Shown here one piece after another: positions 10,561 through 21,994 of a DNA stretch of 64,000 nucleotides; the first letter of the stretch is position 1; the number at the start of each line of letters is the position of its first letter. Source of the stretch: Tubulanus polymorphus (taxonomy: Eukaryota > Nemertea > Palaeonemertea > Tubulaniformes > Tubulanidae); NCBI RefSeq assembly GCF_964204645.1, contig NC_134026.1, positions 7,513,450-7,577,449 on the forward strand, written 5' to 3'. The notes under the pieces were generated by a model that saw only the letters and a program-made list of their open reading frames with translations, was not told the origin of the DNA and did no database searches. A program made the translations under genes and the position numbers.

Positions 10561-10856
10561 GGCGGATGTATTATTTTTTAGATTGTTGCGTATGATTAAC
10601 TGGTTATTGTTTTATCGTATCGGTTACCATGGATATTTCATCTATTGACGTATCGTATAAAACACCGTCTATCCCGTGTGCTATACCTACGCACCTGATA
10701 CTCAATGAAATATTCAGAAAAAATATTTGAATAATTTTGATGAAATGTAATTGATGAATAGATATTTGTGAAAATATGCAGTCTGAGAAAGCGCCATTTC
10801 TTCCGTTTTCTAATTGAAAAACGAAACTCTCAATTCAGAAAATAAAAAGTTATATG

Positions 10857-11098
10857 GGTTCTACCGAGATCCGAATTGGGGCTACTGGGTTTAGGGTCCA
10901 ATTTCCGCGATCACAAACTTGCATTTGGTTCCGGAAATGACTCACTTCGCTTTGTTTAGTAACTAGTGAGTGGTTTGCATGTGAACGCGCTCTCCAATTA
11001 GGTACGGGCCAAATTTGGCTCGGGCCTGAACCGTGGCAGTTTGGCCCGGGCCAAATCGTCTCGTGTGACCGCGGTCAACGCGCTAACCGTAGAAGCGC
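10857..11098 (-). pseudogene. tRNA-Gln gene interrupted by a palindromic element
   Basis: Bases 10857-10903 keep the 3' half of a tRNA-Gln, with changes in the T arm and in the anticodon region. The 5' half resumes only as a degenerate 'gcgctaaccgtag' near 11080-11092. Between them sits the element at 10905-11074. The sequence that follows (11105-11170) matches the flank of the intact tRNA at 9692-9762, which shows that the two are duplicates. Confidence 0.7.
10905..11074. mobile_element. Palindromic MITE, copy 1 (about 170 bp)
   Basis: The ends are 'ccgcgatcac' and the complement of 'gtgaccgcgg'. The interior carries 'ttggcccgggcc' and a segment 'ccggaaatgactca' that recurs, inverted, in the longer copy at 16351-16637. 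There is no coding capacity, so it is a non-autonomous DNA element by structure. The superfamily is not determined. Confidence 0.65.
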
Positions 11099-11099
11099 T

Positions 11100-13280
11100 T
11101 ATTGTCAGGTGGTGTTCTGGGCCGTGTTTCCTGTCAGTTTGAACTGGTCAGCGTGGGGGTCAAGGTTCCAATTATCCTGCAAATACGTAAATTGGTTTGG
11201 CAATAATGAACCAATATGGTTTGTTTCGTATTGGTTCGAACTTATTCTCACGTCGTCTACAAACCGAACCACAGTCCCTATAATGCTCATAACGCTCAAT
11301 AGGAGGTGCTCTGCAAAAACAGATGACACCCTGTTAAAACTATATGAATCCTTGTGAATTGTTTTTCGTCGAACATGAATTGATGAACCAATAATGAGTA
11401 GATTGAACCAATAGAAAATAAACTAATAAAACCGCTGATTGGGTTTCCGTACTGAATCCCTTACTGGGTGTGTGTATAAAACCCAGGATACTGAACATTG
11501 AACGGAAGTGAGTACCGGATACAGACAGAGTGACTGATGTTACACGGCAAGTTTCAGGTGACGTCATTATCGTTAAATTACCGGAAACTATTACAACTAG
11601 TTACTACTGTCAGCTGCGTGCGCATCCTTGGATTCCACAATCAGGCTGGCAGAAGTCAGTAATGAAAACCATGTAATGTACAAGAATCACATTTTCAGAT
11701 CATTTGTGGCAATACAATATCGAATGTGTGAATAACAAATATTCATATCATACTCTTTTATATTTTACAAGTAAATAACACTAAGGCTGGATGCGTTCCT
11801 GTTTTTTTTTTGTTCCATTGTAAAAGGGTCGTTAATCTGTGAAAGAAATTGAATATATCTATCTGAGACGTAAACAGTTTAATCTCCACTTTCGACAACT
11901 TAAATACAACAACCAGTATCGTTCAGCTAGCCAAATTTAGGGTGTGGTGTTGGGAGACATTATATTTCACTTTTTGTCCGCCGTCACCTGACACCTCGTT
12001 AGCACAATACAAGCAGGTGTGAGCGTCAATACCTGACCTAATTGACAATCGATAAATTCGGCCTTTGAATATGGCCGCCAGGGCAGCCATCTTGAATTTC
12101 TTGTAAGCGCACTACATTCTACAATTCTTGATAGGTTTCAATGAATCTTTTTTTGTGTTAGGATTGGGGTAATTGAGAAATCTACCCTTATTGGAAATAG
12201 AGAATTTCGCTAGTGCAATACAGCTTATAATTCTGCACTGATTTTCATGAAATCTAGTCGCCACGTTCTAGTTTGAAATATCATTAATCGACCAGTACTG
12301 TTGACTCGGGCCACCAGGGAGAATTGATAAATGCCGCTGAAATCGCAAATTATTCCGATATATTGAAAAAGCTACGTGTGTGAGGTTTATGGGTAAAGAA
12401 CGCTATTCTGAATCCCATTAAACACACCAGGTCACAGAACACAGATACGAGAATTCAGGAATATTAATATTATTATGACTTAGGTGATAAGATGAGAAGC
12501 TTAGATTGTCGAGGTTGATTCACTGCATGCACTGTACCCATCATAGATTGGCTTAAGTCCAAATGTGGTCTTAAATCATAAGAGTTAGGTTGATTTTAAA
12601 CAAAAATGAGTTTTAGACTGGTCTTAAGTTGTTAGATTGACTATAGACTAAAATGAGCTGAGAGCGGTTTTAAGCGGTTGGAATACTGATGGCTTGAATA
12701 CTCATGACAAATAGCTTAGACTGGTCTTAAATGTAACTCGAGACTCGCTGCAATTCGCTCCTGGGTTTCATCAAGTAAAAGAGAGGCTGGATGGTGAATT
12801 TCATTTGATTCAGATGATTCCATCTTGTCTTAGTGTGAAATCTAGTTTGTAGTTACTGCGACGATACTTTGTGTTTGGAGATGATATTTTATTCCCACGG
12901 CGTGTTTCAGACCAGACGACAGACAGACAGTGTCTGGGGCAGAATAACTCAATTTTACTTTCATTCTCTGTCATTATTTATTTCACATCCTGTTCCTGCT
13001 TATGACGTGTAGTTCAGCAGCATCTGACAAATTGATGATCCACAAAATGAACACAAAAAATTCGCAGATTCATTAAGAATAACCTACGGATTTAAGAAAA
13101 AATAACAAAAGAAGTTTAATATGCTAACTTACGGTTGCATAAATGAAGAGAATTGCCAAAAATCGAATTGGTTTAATGAAAATAGGTAGGTCAAATACAA
13201 TATGCTAAACTCTACACCATAGCACCATAGCACAGAGTCTATGACCACTCACGCCAAGTTGTTTGAAGAAAATTTAAAAA
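11100..13280. other. Gene-free stretch
   Basis: No coding exon supported. The block at 12545-12740 is built from 'agactggtcttaag' type repeats (see 27194-27313). The remainder shows no recognisable structure. Confidence 0.45.
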
Positions 13281-13284
13281 GCCA

Positions 13285-13355
13285 GGTTCTACCGAGATTC
13301 GAACTCGGGCTACTGGATTCAAAGTCCAATGTGCTAACCACTACACCATAGAACC
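13285..13355 (-). tRNA. tRNA-Gln (anticodon TTG)
   Basis: Identical in sequence to the gene at 9692-9762 over all 71 nt, with intact internal promoter boxes and cloverleaf. It forms the left edge of a segmental duplication shared with 20480-21055. In that copy only the 5' end of the tRNA remains. Confidence 0.95.
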
Positions 13356-13925
13356 AATTATATCAGTCGTTGTCTATATTTTGATAAAGTTGCTAAACCA
13401 TGTCAACTGGTTTTAAGGGGTTTAAGTAATTCACATTTTAATTACACATGCTGTTTGAACAGTGCTGTGTGTAATGCTGGCAAACATGTTTAGATTAATT
13501 GAATATTTGCTGTAAATGCAATAGAACAAAACTGAATCTCAAATCGAACCACATTCAGAGGGCGTGTACCTTAGGTACCCTTGAGATAGATAGTCTATAG
13601 AAGAGGGCGTCTGTAGAAGAAGCCCATTGGGTTTAGTGGTCCTCGAGGAACGTTTACGGTGTCTCATGACAAAGATAGTCTGGTTAAATGCCGATAGTAG
13701 AAAATATCGCTGTTCTGTGCGGGTTCACTTGTCTCTGATACTACGGACTCATGAGCCCACTACAGTTAATCCATGGTCCAGGATAAGCCTTGTTTTACTT
13801 AAACACAGTAACAGTCACAGTCTCAATCTCTTGCTTCCGGCGAACGACATTAGTGACGTCACCGCGCGTTAAAAATGAAGATGGACAACTTCCGGTTGTT
13901 TCACTCTCAAAGGAAGCTTCGATTT
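13285..13925. repeat. Segmental duplication, copy 1 (partner 20480-21055)
   Basis: Shared text includes 'gataaagttgctaaaccatg', 'gaatatttgctgt', 'cgctgttctgtgcgggtt', 'ccaggataagcct' and 'aatctcttgcttccgg'. A central part (about 13540-13690) differs between the copies by rearrangement. No conserved reading frame seen. Confidence 0.8.
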
Positions 13926-14080
13926 ATTATTTTCAGAAGATTTGATTGCGTAGTGGCACAAACAGGCAGAGTGCCGGGTGCCACTCAGAAATGTTCACAT
14001 GGGTTAGTAAGCCCCGCTGCTTTAAAATCTCTATGATTTACACCACCTAAACTTGGTCCAGTTTAATACCGAGTGCGCTT

Positions 14081-14400
14081 TTATAAACTGGTATTAACTT
14101 AATTGAATTCAAACTCACCAGATTGAAGATACCAGTCTATAAAACTGGCCCTTGGTACGTTAAGGCGTTTTAAGCAGCTAACTAGGCAAACAAATAGATT
14201 CCGTGCAGGTATGATTCGTGTGTACTGCTGTACAGGACCTACAAGCTGCTGGACTATTACATTAACTAATTCAATTCTTTCCCCCACAATAGAAAACATA
14301 AATTGGTTCAGATATACTCGTGTTACCGCCGCTGCTGCTGCAACTATCAATTTAGATCTGAATAGTGAGTAAAAATTACTGGCCATAGCAGCTCGAAATG
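14081..14400 (-). other. Short open frame of doubtful status, beside a foldback
   Basis: A 95-codon frame (14099-14386) begins with a good ATG context and would meet a GTGAGT donor near its end, so it could be a first exon. I do not recognise it. Its 3' end overlaps 'aaactggtatta' and 'taccagtctataaaa' (14085-14145), a foldback also seen near 27893-27985, so repeat origin is equally likely. Confidence 0.2.
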
Positions 14401-14617
14401 TAGCTGCCAGATTTGCATTAGATTAGAAATATGAAATAATTCACTCAATGTCACTGTTACCTTATTTGGACGTAACGTAGGACTTATTTTGTTTAGCGGC
14501 ACCCTCATAACGAATAGTTTAAGAGAGGTATTCTAAGTACTTATATCGCAAAGGACATTAAGTATCTAAACTAATGAGGCTGCCTGCACATAGGCCTATT
14601 CTTTGATGGTAAATAAT

Positions 14618-14720
14618 GACATGATATGATATGGTATGATATGATATGATATGATATGATATGATATGATATGATATGATATGATATGATATGATGTGAT
14701 ATAATATGATATGACATATG
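14618..14720. repeat. (ATGAT)n pentanucleotide microsatellite
   Basis: About twenty units of 5 bp with a few substitutions, ending 45 bp before the 3' end of the receptor pseudogene at 14765-15683. Confidence 0.95.
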
Positions 14721-14764
14721 ATTAAATGATATAAATTGCACGAAGTAAAACATGTTTGAAATGG

Positions 14765-15683
14765 TTATTTGACTGAATTTCTACAACGGATTTTCATGCA
14801 GAAAAATTCACGAATTTCTTGTCCCAAAATTTACCACAAAGTTACAAACTTGAAATTGTGTGAAAATGTCGTGTAGAAATTCTTCCATTCCGGTGAGATT
14901 GGTAAAAATATTGTAATGGTATTTGGAAGTGTGAACATTGCAAATGCGAGTGAAACTGTTACAAGCATTGTTGTTGTACGTTAGGATTTTGTAGTTTTCT
15001 GATCTGACGAAACCATTTTTAAACCTCTGAATAACTGAATTATTATTACAGAATTTGATGTAATAATCAAGGTTAATGGTAGAATGTTAAGTAAGTGGAT
15101 GACAAATATGGTGAATACTGTTAACTGATCAATCAACCGATAGAAACATCCAAAAATCTGGTCATTAAAATGTAGTGACAAAGCAGGGCTAAGAAATATA
15201 ACCAGTTGATTTACAGCAGTGATCATCAATATAACAAATCTGGTGAATCTCGGTGTACATATCAAACGAGATGTGATCGGGAAGAGCACAACTGCTGCAC
15301 GTTCTAGAGATATTGCTACCATTAACAACGAACTTGTGCAGGCTAAAAGTAGCATTACAAATTCATTGATTTGACAACTTCATCATGAATATCGGAAGAT
15401 CTTTAACGTGCAAAAGCATAAACTGTAAAACAGGCATCAATGTAAAATTGATACAGAACGTGAAATCACTGAGAGACAAAACGATAAGATAGTTAGCGTA
15501 AGATAAACTGCGGAATCTGCGGCTTATCGTTATCAGGAAAGTAGCTGAATTCCGAACGCCCCAAACATGAACAGAATAGGCAGATACTGTCACAATACGA
15601 TAACTTCCAGAACTGTTCACTACAGACATGTAAACGATGTTACCGCTGTAAGTTTTATCAATTTGAAATCGAGTTGAATTCAT
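14765..15683 (-). pseudogene. Family-1 GPCR pseudogene
   Basis: The full span from ATG (15681-15683) to the normal stop position aligns with the intact paralogues, but it carries several independent lesions. Compensating small deletions before and in TM1 replace the GAFGNSATF region by unrelated residues. A frameshift falls near 15356-15370, before TM3. An in-frame TAA replaces Lys in the ICL3 KSKRTT motif (about 14978-14980), and about 17 nt are missing in the TM7 NFYIY region. TM2 to TM5 remain readable. Not functional as sequenced. Confidence 0.85.
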
Positions 15684-16350
15684 GATTCACGAGGACGTAA
15701 TGCTTTTTGTCTGATTCGCCATGGAAGAATAAACTGTTGAAGGTCTGGACTGACTCGTATCATTGGACTGACGCAAATTCGGGCCTTCTCTTATTCGTTT
15801 AAACTCATATCATAAACTAATATTCATTGTTCTCATCAATTGAAAAATAATTGTTCATAAATCTAAGACAATTTTCTCATATTTTGTGAAAGTTTATCGT
15901 TGTGTAAGATATACATGTACCTAAATTAAACATCAATATTCGTTGTACAAGAATTCATTGCAATTGATGAAATATCTTATAGTAAAACATCTTAACAGGT
16001 TAGAAAATGGTTGCACAAGTTATATGTGATCAAAACGGCAAGAAGTATTGTTTATAGGAATTTTTACCCTTGGATAATGAAGCTGAAAAGATTACGGATT
16101 ACGGAGCCGTTTGCCCTAAGAATCTAATAGTTGTTTAGATCCATAAGCGCTTGGTCTTATTTTAAAATCTACTACAAAGTTGTTTGAATCAATAAACACT
16201 GGGTCTCATTTTAACTCATGGTTTGTGACGAATCGGTGTTGTAGATTGTAAACTAAAAAACATTCTAGGACAAAATGATACTAATAATCCTAGTAACCGT
16301 GATACAACCTAATAACAAATACACTTATTTCGATTTCGTATAACTCAAAG

Positions 16351-16637
16351 CCGCGATCACACGGAAAGATTTGGCCCGGGCCTTTGCACGAGTCAAATTT
16401 GGTCCATGCCTAATGAAGCGCGTTCACTTGTAAACCACTCGTTCGTTACTGAACAATGTTTAAACAAAGCGATATGAGTCATTTCCGGAACCTGTCGTAA
16501 ATCACACGCAATAATTTGACCCGTGCTAGAATTCGCGACGTTTTTAGTCGGGCCAAATTTGGCCTTGGCCTTACAGGCACGGGCCCATTTGGCACCCGTG
16601 TAACTGGTTGTTCCGGGCTAAATTTGTTCGTGTGGTC
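16351..16637. mobile_element. Palindromic MITE, copy 2 (about 287 bp)
   Basis: Terminal inverted repeats: 'gatcacacggaaagatttgg' at the left, and the complement of the right end, beginning 'gaccacacgaacaaattt'. Several inner copies of 'ggcccgggcc' and 'gggccaaatttgg' make it strongly self-complementary. It shares the 'catttccgga' block with the copy at 10905-11074. Confidence 0.7.
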
Positions 16638-16730
16638 TTTACAAAAAAAATGTAATTTTCCCGCTATTTTTCTGCAACCAGTCCACTGTACGCCGAGGAT
16701 ACACGTGTACGAAGTGAACCATACTCGAGG

Positions 16731-16778
16731 TCAATGGTTATTTGTCTGAATTTCTACAGAGGATTTTCATGTAGAATA
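16731..16778 (-). pseudogene. Scrap of family-1 GPCR 3' end
   Basis: About 48 bp match the last 14 or so codons and stop of the intact receptors (reading KILCRNSDK then stop on the minus strand). Nothing else of the gene is nearby. Confidence 0.6.
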
Positions 16779-17188
16779 TAGGCCCAAGTGTAGAAAACGG
16801 GGTAATAGTGCAAGGGCGTAGGGACATATCCCATACGTTGGTAGCGATTCGGTTCTGGATTTTGACGGGATTCGAAGACGTAAACTGGTTGACTTGACAT
16901 AATCGAAACTGATGAAAGAAACTTTTTATTGTCGTTTTATTGTAAGTTCGACTTTGGCAATTTCACGGACTAATAACAAAATGAATTCTGTGTGTGTTGT
17001 GTAGAAAAATAATAAACTAATATAGAAAATTCTATGGTATGTGTGGAAAAAGAATTTTAATTTTTCAAAGTTTTACTTTATGGAAAACTTAACAATAAAA
17101 TGTGATTTAGTGAATGTCACTGTAGCCAGTTCACGATGAAAACGGGTTAAAGTTGTATGAAGTGAATTAAACTTGCAAAATCACCGGG

Positions 17189-18139
17189 TTATTTGACTGA
17201 ATTTCTACAGCGGATTTTCATACAGAAATATTCACGAATTTCTCGTCCCAGTAAAAGATATATGTAGAAATTTACCACAAAGTTGCAAACATGGATGTGT
17301 GTGAAAATATCTTGAAGAAGTTCTCTCCGTCCCGGTGCGACTGTTAAAAATGTAGTAATAGTAGATGGAAGATTAAACATTGCAAATGCGAGTGAAACTG
17401 TTACAAGCATTATTGTCGTACGTTTTAATTTTGTAGATTTCTGATCAGATGAAACTATTTTTGAACCTCTGAATAACTTAATTATTATAACAGAATTTGA
17501 TATTAGTATCAATGATAACGGTAAAAATGTGAGGTAAACTTCAGCTATGGTATAAAGTATCATTTGGTCAACTAATCTATAGTAACACCCGAAAAAGTGG
17601 TCGGTAAAATATACCGACATAGCAGGTGTGAGATATAGAAAAAGTACATTCGCTGCAGTAATTATCAATGTAGCAAATCTTGCGAATCTCGGTGTACATA
17701 TCAAACGATATGTGAACGGGAAGAGCACAACTGCCACACGTTCAAGAGATATTGCTACTATTAACCACGAACTACTGCTCATTGAAAGACCCATTATAAA
17801 TCCGTACATTCGACAACTGATCTGTGAATTCATGATGAATATAGGACTTCCTTTGACGTGGAAGAGAACAAACTGTAAAACAGGCATCAGCGTAAAATTG
17901 ATGCAGAACGTGAAATCACAGAGAGACAAAGCGATAAGATAGTTAGCGTAAGATAAACTGCGGAATCGGTGACTTATCATAATCAGGAAAGTAGCCGAAT
18001 TTCCGAAGGCTCCAAACATGAACAAGGCTGGAAGAATGACCAGCGACACAGTACGATAGACCCCGGTTTTGTTCACCACAGACATGATGACAATGTTACT
18101 GGTATAAGCTCGACCGATTTGCATCTGGGTAGAATTCAT
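17189..18139 (-). CDS. Rhodopsin-like GPCR, family 1 copy C (316 aa, intact)
   Basis: An intact single-exon seven-transmembrane receptor closest in layout to copy A. It has N-terminal NST and NKT sites, GNSATF in TM1, LSLCD in TM2, the Cys before TM3, E-R-V after TM3, FGCYY in ECL2, KSTKLKRTT in ICL3, LAFAMFNLP in TM6 and NFYIYLLLGREIREYF in TM7 and helix 8. The tail has Cys residues that could be lipidated. The start ATG (18137-18139) lies in the conserved 'gaattcatgatt' context. Flanking pseudogenes on both sides (14765-15683 and 21587-21994) make it the only survivor in this part of the cluster. Confidence 0.88.
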   Translation of the reverse strand: MNSTQMQIGRAYTSNIVIMSVVNKTGVYRTVSLVILPALFMFGAFGNSATFLIMISHRFRSLSYANYLIALSLCDFTFCINFTLMPVLQFVLFHVKGSPIFIMNSQISCRMYGFIMGLSMSSSSWLIVAISLERVAVVLFPFTYRLICTPRFARFATLIITAANVLFLYLTPAMSVYFTDHFFGCYYRLVDQMILYTIAEVYLTFLPLSLILISNSVIIIKLFRGSKIVSSDQKSTKLKRTTIMLVTVSLAFAMFNLPSTITTFLTVAPGRRELLQDIFTHIHVCNFVVNFYIYLLLGREIREYFCMKIRCRNSVK

Positions 18140-18639
18140 GATTCGCGACGAATACTCATAAACTGAAAGTAGGCTTAATCAGTACGGACACAAACGATAT
18201 GAGTTGAGCCAATCTGCATCTAAGTTAGATACCTTATTCATAGAGAAAGCGCTGGGCGAATCGACCGTTGAAGATGTGGATTGAATGTGATGCAAATTAA
18301 AAACCAACTCTTATTCATTGAAGTTCACATTTCATTGTTCGCATCAAATGAAGAATCAATTCTTACAAATCTAACACAATTTACTCAGATTTCGTGAAAG
18401 TTTATTATTTTGTCAATCATAATATGTAAAATGCGCTATATAAAAATAAATTGTATTCCCATCATTATTATTAAAAGGAATTTGGTATTTCGGCTCTGGT
18501 GTTCCATCCGTAACAGGATTTGTATAAGTTGACGATAGAATGTATTTTGATTGGATGTCGCTGTAACCAGTCGATAGTAAATATACGGGTTCAAGTTGTA
18601 TGAAGTAAATCAAACTTGAAATCTATGGTTATTTTTCTG

Positions 18640-18882
18640 CTATTTTAGCAGACACTAGTGTAGTGCATCTCAAATGTCTATTCTTCAGCAGTTCTGTAAA
18701 GGGTCTTTTTCCAATTCTAGATCACAACACTCTAAAAGCGGTATTTGAATATTACATATCGATTGTAGGTTGATATATTCAAAAATGAATCGGTTAAAAA
18801 TCCTAAATTTTGGTAAAAATGAAAACATTTTTTCCAGTAGATTCTGGAACTACTTGTATCACAGCAGTGATGTAGTCAAGGA
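18640..18882. other. Short non-coding spacer
   Basis: AT-rich, with no open frame of note. It ends where the repeat block at 18883 begins. Confidence 0.4.
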
Positions 18883-19560
18883 AACGGGAACTCAACAATG
18901 GCGGCCTTGGTGATCAACAGTGCGCACGAGATTCCATTACACAAAATTAATGTCATCTTCACTGATGTGAGAAACAGAATTCAGCTCTATAGTCCGTTCT
19001 ACCCGCGGGAAGAGACGGACGTCTACCAGCTACACTGCAGTAGGAATAACTAACCGTGTCTAAAATGACTGACGTCATCTCTTTGAAGTTTGGAAATAAT
19101 AAACTTCCTTTGACTGTTTGACATTATCAACTGTCTACTAGATTTTGGTTAATGTCACCATGTGTCACACTGCTAACCCCCATCCACTTCTACTCCACTT
19201 AGTTACATAATTTGTATTCATCCTAACTGTTCATAGAATTTTGTGGTTTCTACGGTTTTTACCCCTGGTTGTTTTCATTTGTCACTTGTTCTGTTTACAT
19301 TCATTCTGACACATCGCTTTTGTTTATGTCCTGTAAGTTTGTATTATACATTACTTCTGTTTTCTGGTCATTCCACCTGATGATGGCTGTTAGTCAACAG
19401 CCGAAACGTCGTGGTTTCGTTCTAATAAATTATTTCATATAAAATTCGAATTGTGGGACTTCTTCAAATAACCGTTATTCATGTATGAGGAACTGGTAAT
19501 GTGCTTGTCGCTTTAATTCAAACCAATTCCGCAGTTGCCTGGGTTTCATTGGATTCTTAA
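18883..19560. repeat. Dispersed repeat block, long copy
   Basis: It begins 'aacgggaactcaacaatggc', and the same start occurs at 21995. The first 228 bp (to about 19110) and the last part ('accgttattcatgt.tgagg' from about 19468) are shared with 21995-22290, while about 357 bp between them are unique to this copy. The unique part ends with 'cctgatgatggctgttagt', 'cagccgaaacgtcgtgg' and 'aataaatt'. This resembles the 3' tail of Penelope-like elements and fits an insertion present in one copy only. Confidence 0.7.
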
Positions 19561-19810
19561 TCCATTCCACAGTTCTAAGGACTCGAACCCAGTTACACAG
19601 TTGTGTGTGGTTTCAATGGACTCTTGATCCAGTTCCACAGTTGTTTAGTTTCGAACCCAGTTTCACAGTTTTAAGGACTCGAACCCGGTTAGACAGTTGT
19701 GTGTGGTTTCATTGGACTCTTGATCCAGTTCCACAGTTTTTTAGTTTCGAACCCAGTTCCACAGTTTTAAGGGCTCGAACCCAGTTACACAGTTGTATGG
19801 GTTAAACCCA
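19490..19810. repeat. 'gaacccagttccacag' tandem repeat
   Basis: Four to five imperfect units built from 'gaacccagtt.cacagtt' and 'gtgtggtttca.tggactc'. A related array is at 22260-22430, and single motifs occur elsewhere in the window. Confidence 0.75.
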
Positions 19811-20479
19811 CCAATTCATTTTTAACTCGACTCTGTTGTCTAGAGGCAGCGGTTCTCTGTTGAACCGGGGTCATGTATAAAATAAACCAACAGCCAATCG
19901 TTATCGGCGAATAAATAGATTGATAAATTGGATTTGAGTGTTGTGTGGTTTTCAGCCGCGAGGTCTCCTATGATATCGGTATTGAGTAATGATTTAATTA
20001 TAGAGAATGATCCACACGTCGCGTGTGTTTTACCATATTCACATAGATATCAATAACGCTAGGGGGAGGAGGGGGAGGGGTGGCGGTTCAGAGTGGAGTT
20101 AATACAGAATCATGCTGTCACTCGATGTGGGTTACTATCGAATATAGCCTAGAGGGGGATAGTCAGTAATGGCAACATATCGGCGTATAGACTAGATAAA
20201 CCCTAAAGGGGGTGAAAGCTGCAAATATCGACGGAAGTGGTTAGCTGGAAATAACTAATCGACAGGTTTGATATATGTTCCTCAGGATAATCGGGACTCG
20301 AACCTGCGTGAGATTCAGTTGAATGAGACGTTTTGTGAAGATGGTGTTTTGATATTAAACAGTCACTTTAGCACATGTTAATGCTCAAATCTTTATTGTA
20401 AAATATGGCGCAGAATAAGCTTATAAACGTTGAAACTTTAGTGGCAATTGTCTTGTTCCTCAAGAAGTGTTTTTGTCTC

Positions 20480-21055
20480 CACTACAACATAGAACCAGTT
20501 ACCGTTTCCGTTTATATTTTGATCAAGTTGCTAAACCATGTTAACTGGTTTTAGGGGATTTTTTTCAGATTTTTCAGATTTCAATTAGACTGCTGTTTGA
20601 ACAGTCCTGGCTTTTTGGCTGGCAAACACGTGTCTTGATTGGTTGAATATTTGCTGTGAATTCAATAGAACAGTAGTGAGGTGTCTTTCGAGGCAGAGAG
20701 GATGTACAGGGGGCCATAGAGACAGTCTGAACCCAGACTACCCTTGTGATGAAACACCGTATAAGAACCTTGAGGGCCACTAACCCCATCACAAGGATAG
20801 TCTGGGTGAATGCCGATAGAAAAACATCTCGCTGTTCTGTGCGGGTTAGATGAGCCCTGATGATGCTGATGAGCCCACTACAGTTATAATCCATGATCCA
20901 GGATAAGCCTAGTTTTACTTAAACACTGTTGTAACAGTGACAGTCTTAATCTCTTGCTTCCGGTGAACACCAGTAATGATGTCACCGCACGTTCAAAACG
21001 AGGCTGGACTACTTCCGGTTACTTCGCTCTCAAAAGGAAAGCTTCTATATTTTCT
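20480..21055. repeat. Segmental duplication, copy 2, with truncated tRNA-Gln
   Basis: The left edge (about 20485-20504) keeps 'ctacaacatagaacc', the 5' end of a tRNA-Gln on the minus strand. The tRNA's other two thirds are missing. The rest matches 13356-13925 with an altered middle. Confidence 0.75.
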
Positions 21056-21070
21056 TAATAATCTACATTG

Positions 21071-21142
21071 TTTCAGTAAAAGATATATGAATAGAAATAG
21101 AAATTTACCACATAGTTACAAACTAGAAACTGAAAATGTGTC
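21071..21142 (-). pseudogene. Scrap of family-1 GPCR (TM7 region)
   Basis: 'cagtaaaagatatatg', then 'aaatttaccacatagttac', matches the TM7 NFYIYLLL coding region of the receptors on the minus strand, with a small insertion. It is not connected to the pseudogene at 21587-21994. Confidence 0.55.
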
Positions 21143-21586
21143 ACTTCCGACATATTTCATAATCTTAACGTAGATGACGGTTTTGATGTATCATCATACA
21201 ATTCGATGTCAGGAAACAAGCAACACATTAACGTGGAAAGTATGAAATATATTGTTTTGTCAAGAAACTGTAATTGAAACTGCGAAAAATTGCATAAAAA
21301 CAATTCTCTTAAATTCTACGGGAACACAGTTAACACCAAAGAATACGCCTTGGAGTTAAGTAGAATCCTAAATAATTTGGTAGAAATCCGTTGAGTAGTT
21401 AAGGAACCTTAAGCTCTCAGTGACTTGTGTGAAAAAGCAGAATACACTAAAAAGTTCTATTGTATTGTAATATCACTGTGATTGTAAAATTAACATTAAA
21501 ATGTAATTTACTGAATGCCACTTTAACCAGTTCACTGAAAATACGGGTTAAAGTTGTGTGAAGTGAAACACCTTTGAAATCAATGG

Positions 21587-21994
21587 TTATTTGATAGAAT
21601 TTCTACAGCAGATTTTCATACAAAAATATTCACGAATTTCTCGTCCAAGTAAAAGATAACTGTAAACATATACCACAAAGTTGCACATAGAAAACTGAGT
21701 GAAAATGACGTATAGAAAATCTCTCTGTTCTGGTGAGATTGGTAAGAATACCGTGATAGTAATTGGAAGTGTAGATATTGCAAACGCGAGTGAAACTGTT
21801 ACAAGCAATATTGTTGTACGTTTTGATTTTTTGTAGTTTTCTGATCAGATGAAACCATTTTGAACCTCTGAATAACTGAATTATTACAGAATTTGATACT
21901 AGAATCAAAGATAAAGGTAATACGTGTAATTTTTGGATGATAAAATGCCATAGAATATGTTATTTGGCCAGAAAATTCATAATAACATGCAAAG
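21587..21994 (-). pseudogene. 5'-truncated family-1 GPCR pseudogene
   Basis: Reads from the middle of ECL2/TM5 to the normal stop. Landmarks include LVTVSLAFAISTLP (TM6) and YLLLGREIREYF (TM7 and helix 8). At least two frameshifts break TM5 and ICL3 (a run of six T instead of five near 21825, and a shortened T run near 21858). The 5' part is missing: homology stops at 21994, and the repeat also found at 18883 begins at 21995. Confidence 0.85.

Noticed and set aside
14571-14753. Ile-Ser-Tyr-His repeat frame
   Set aside because: Translation of the (ATGAT)n microsatellite.
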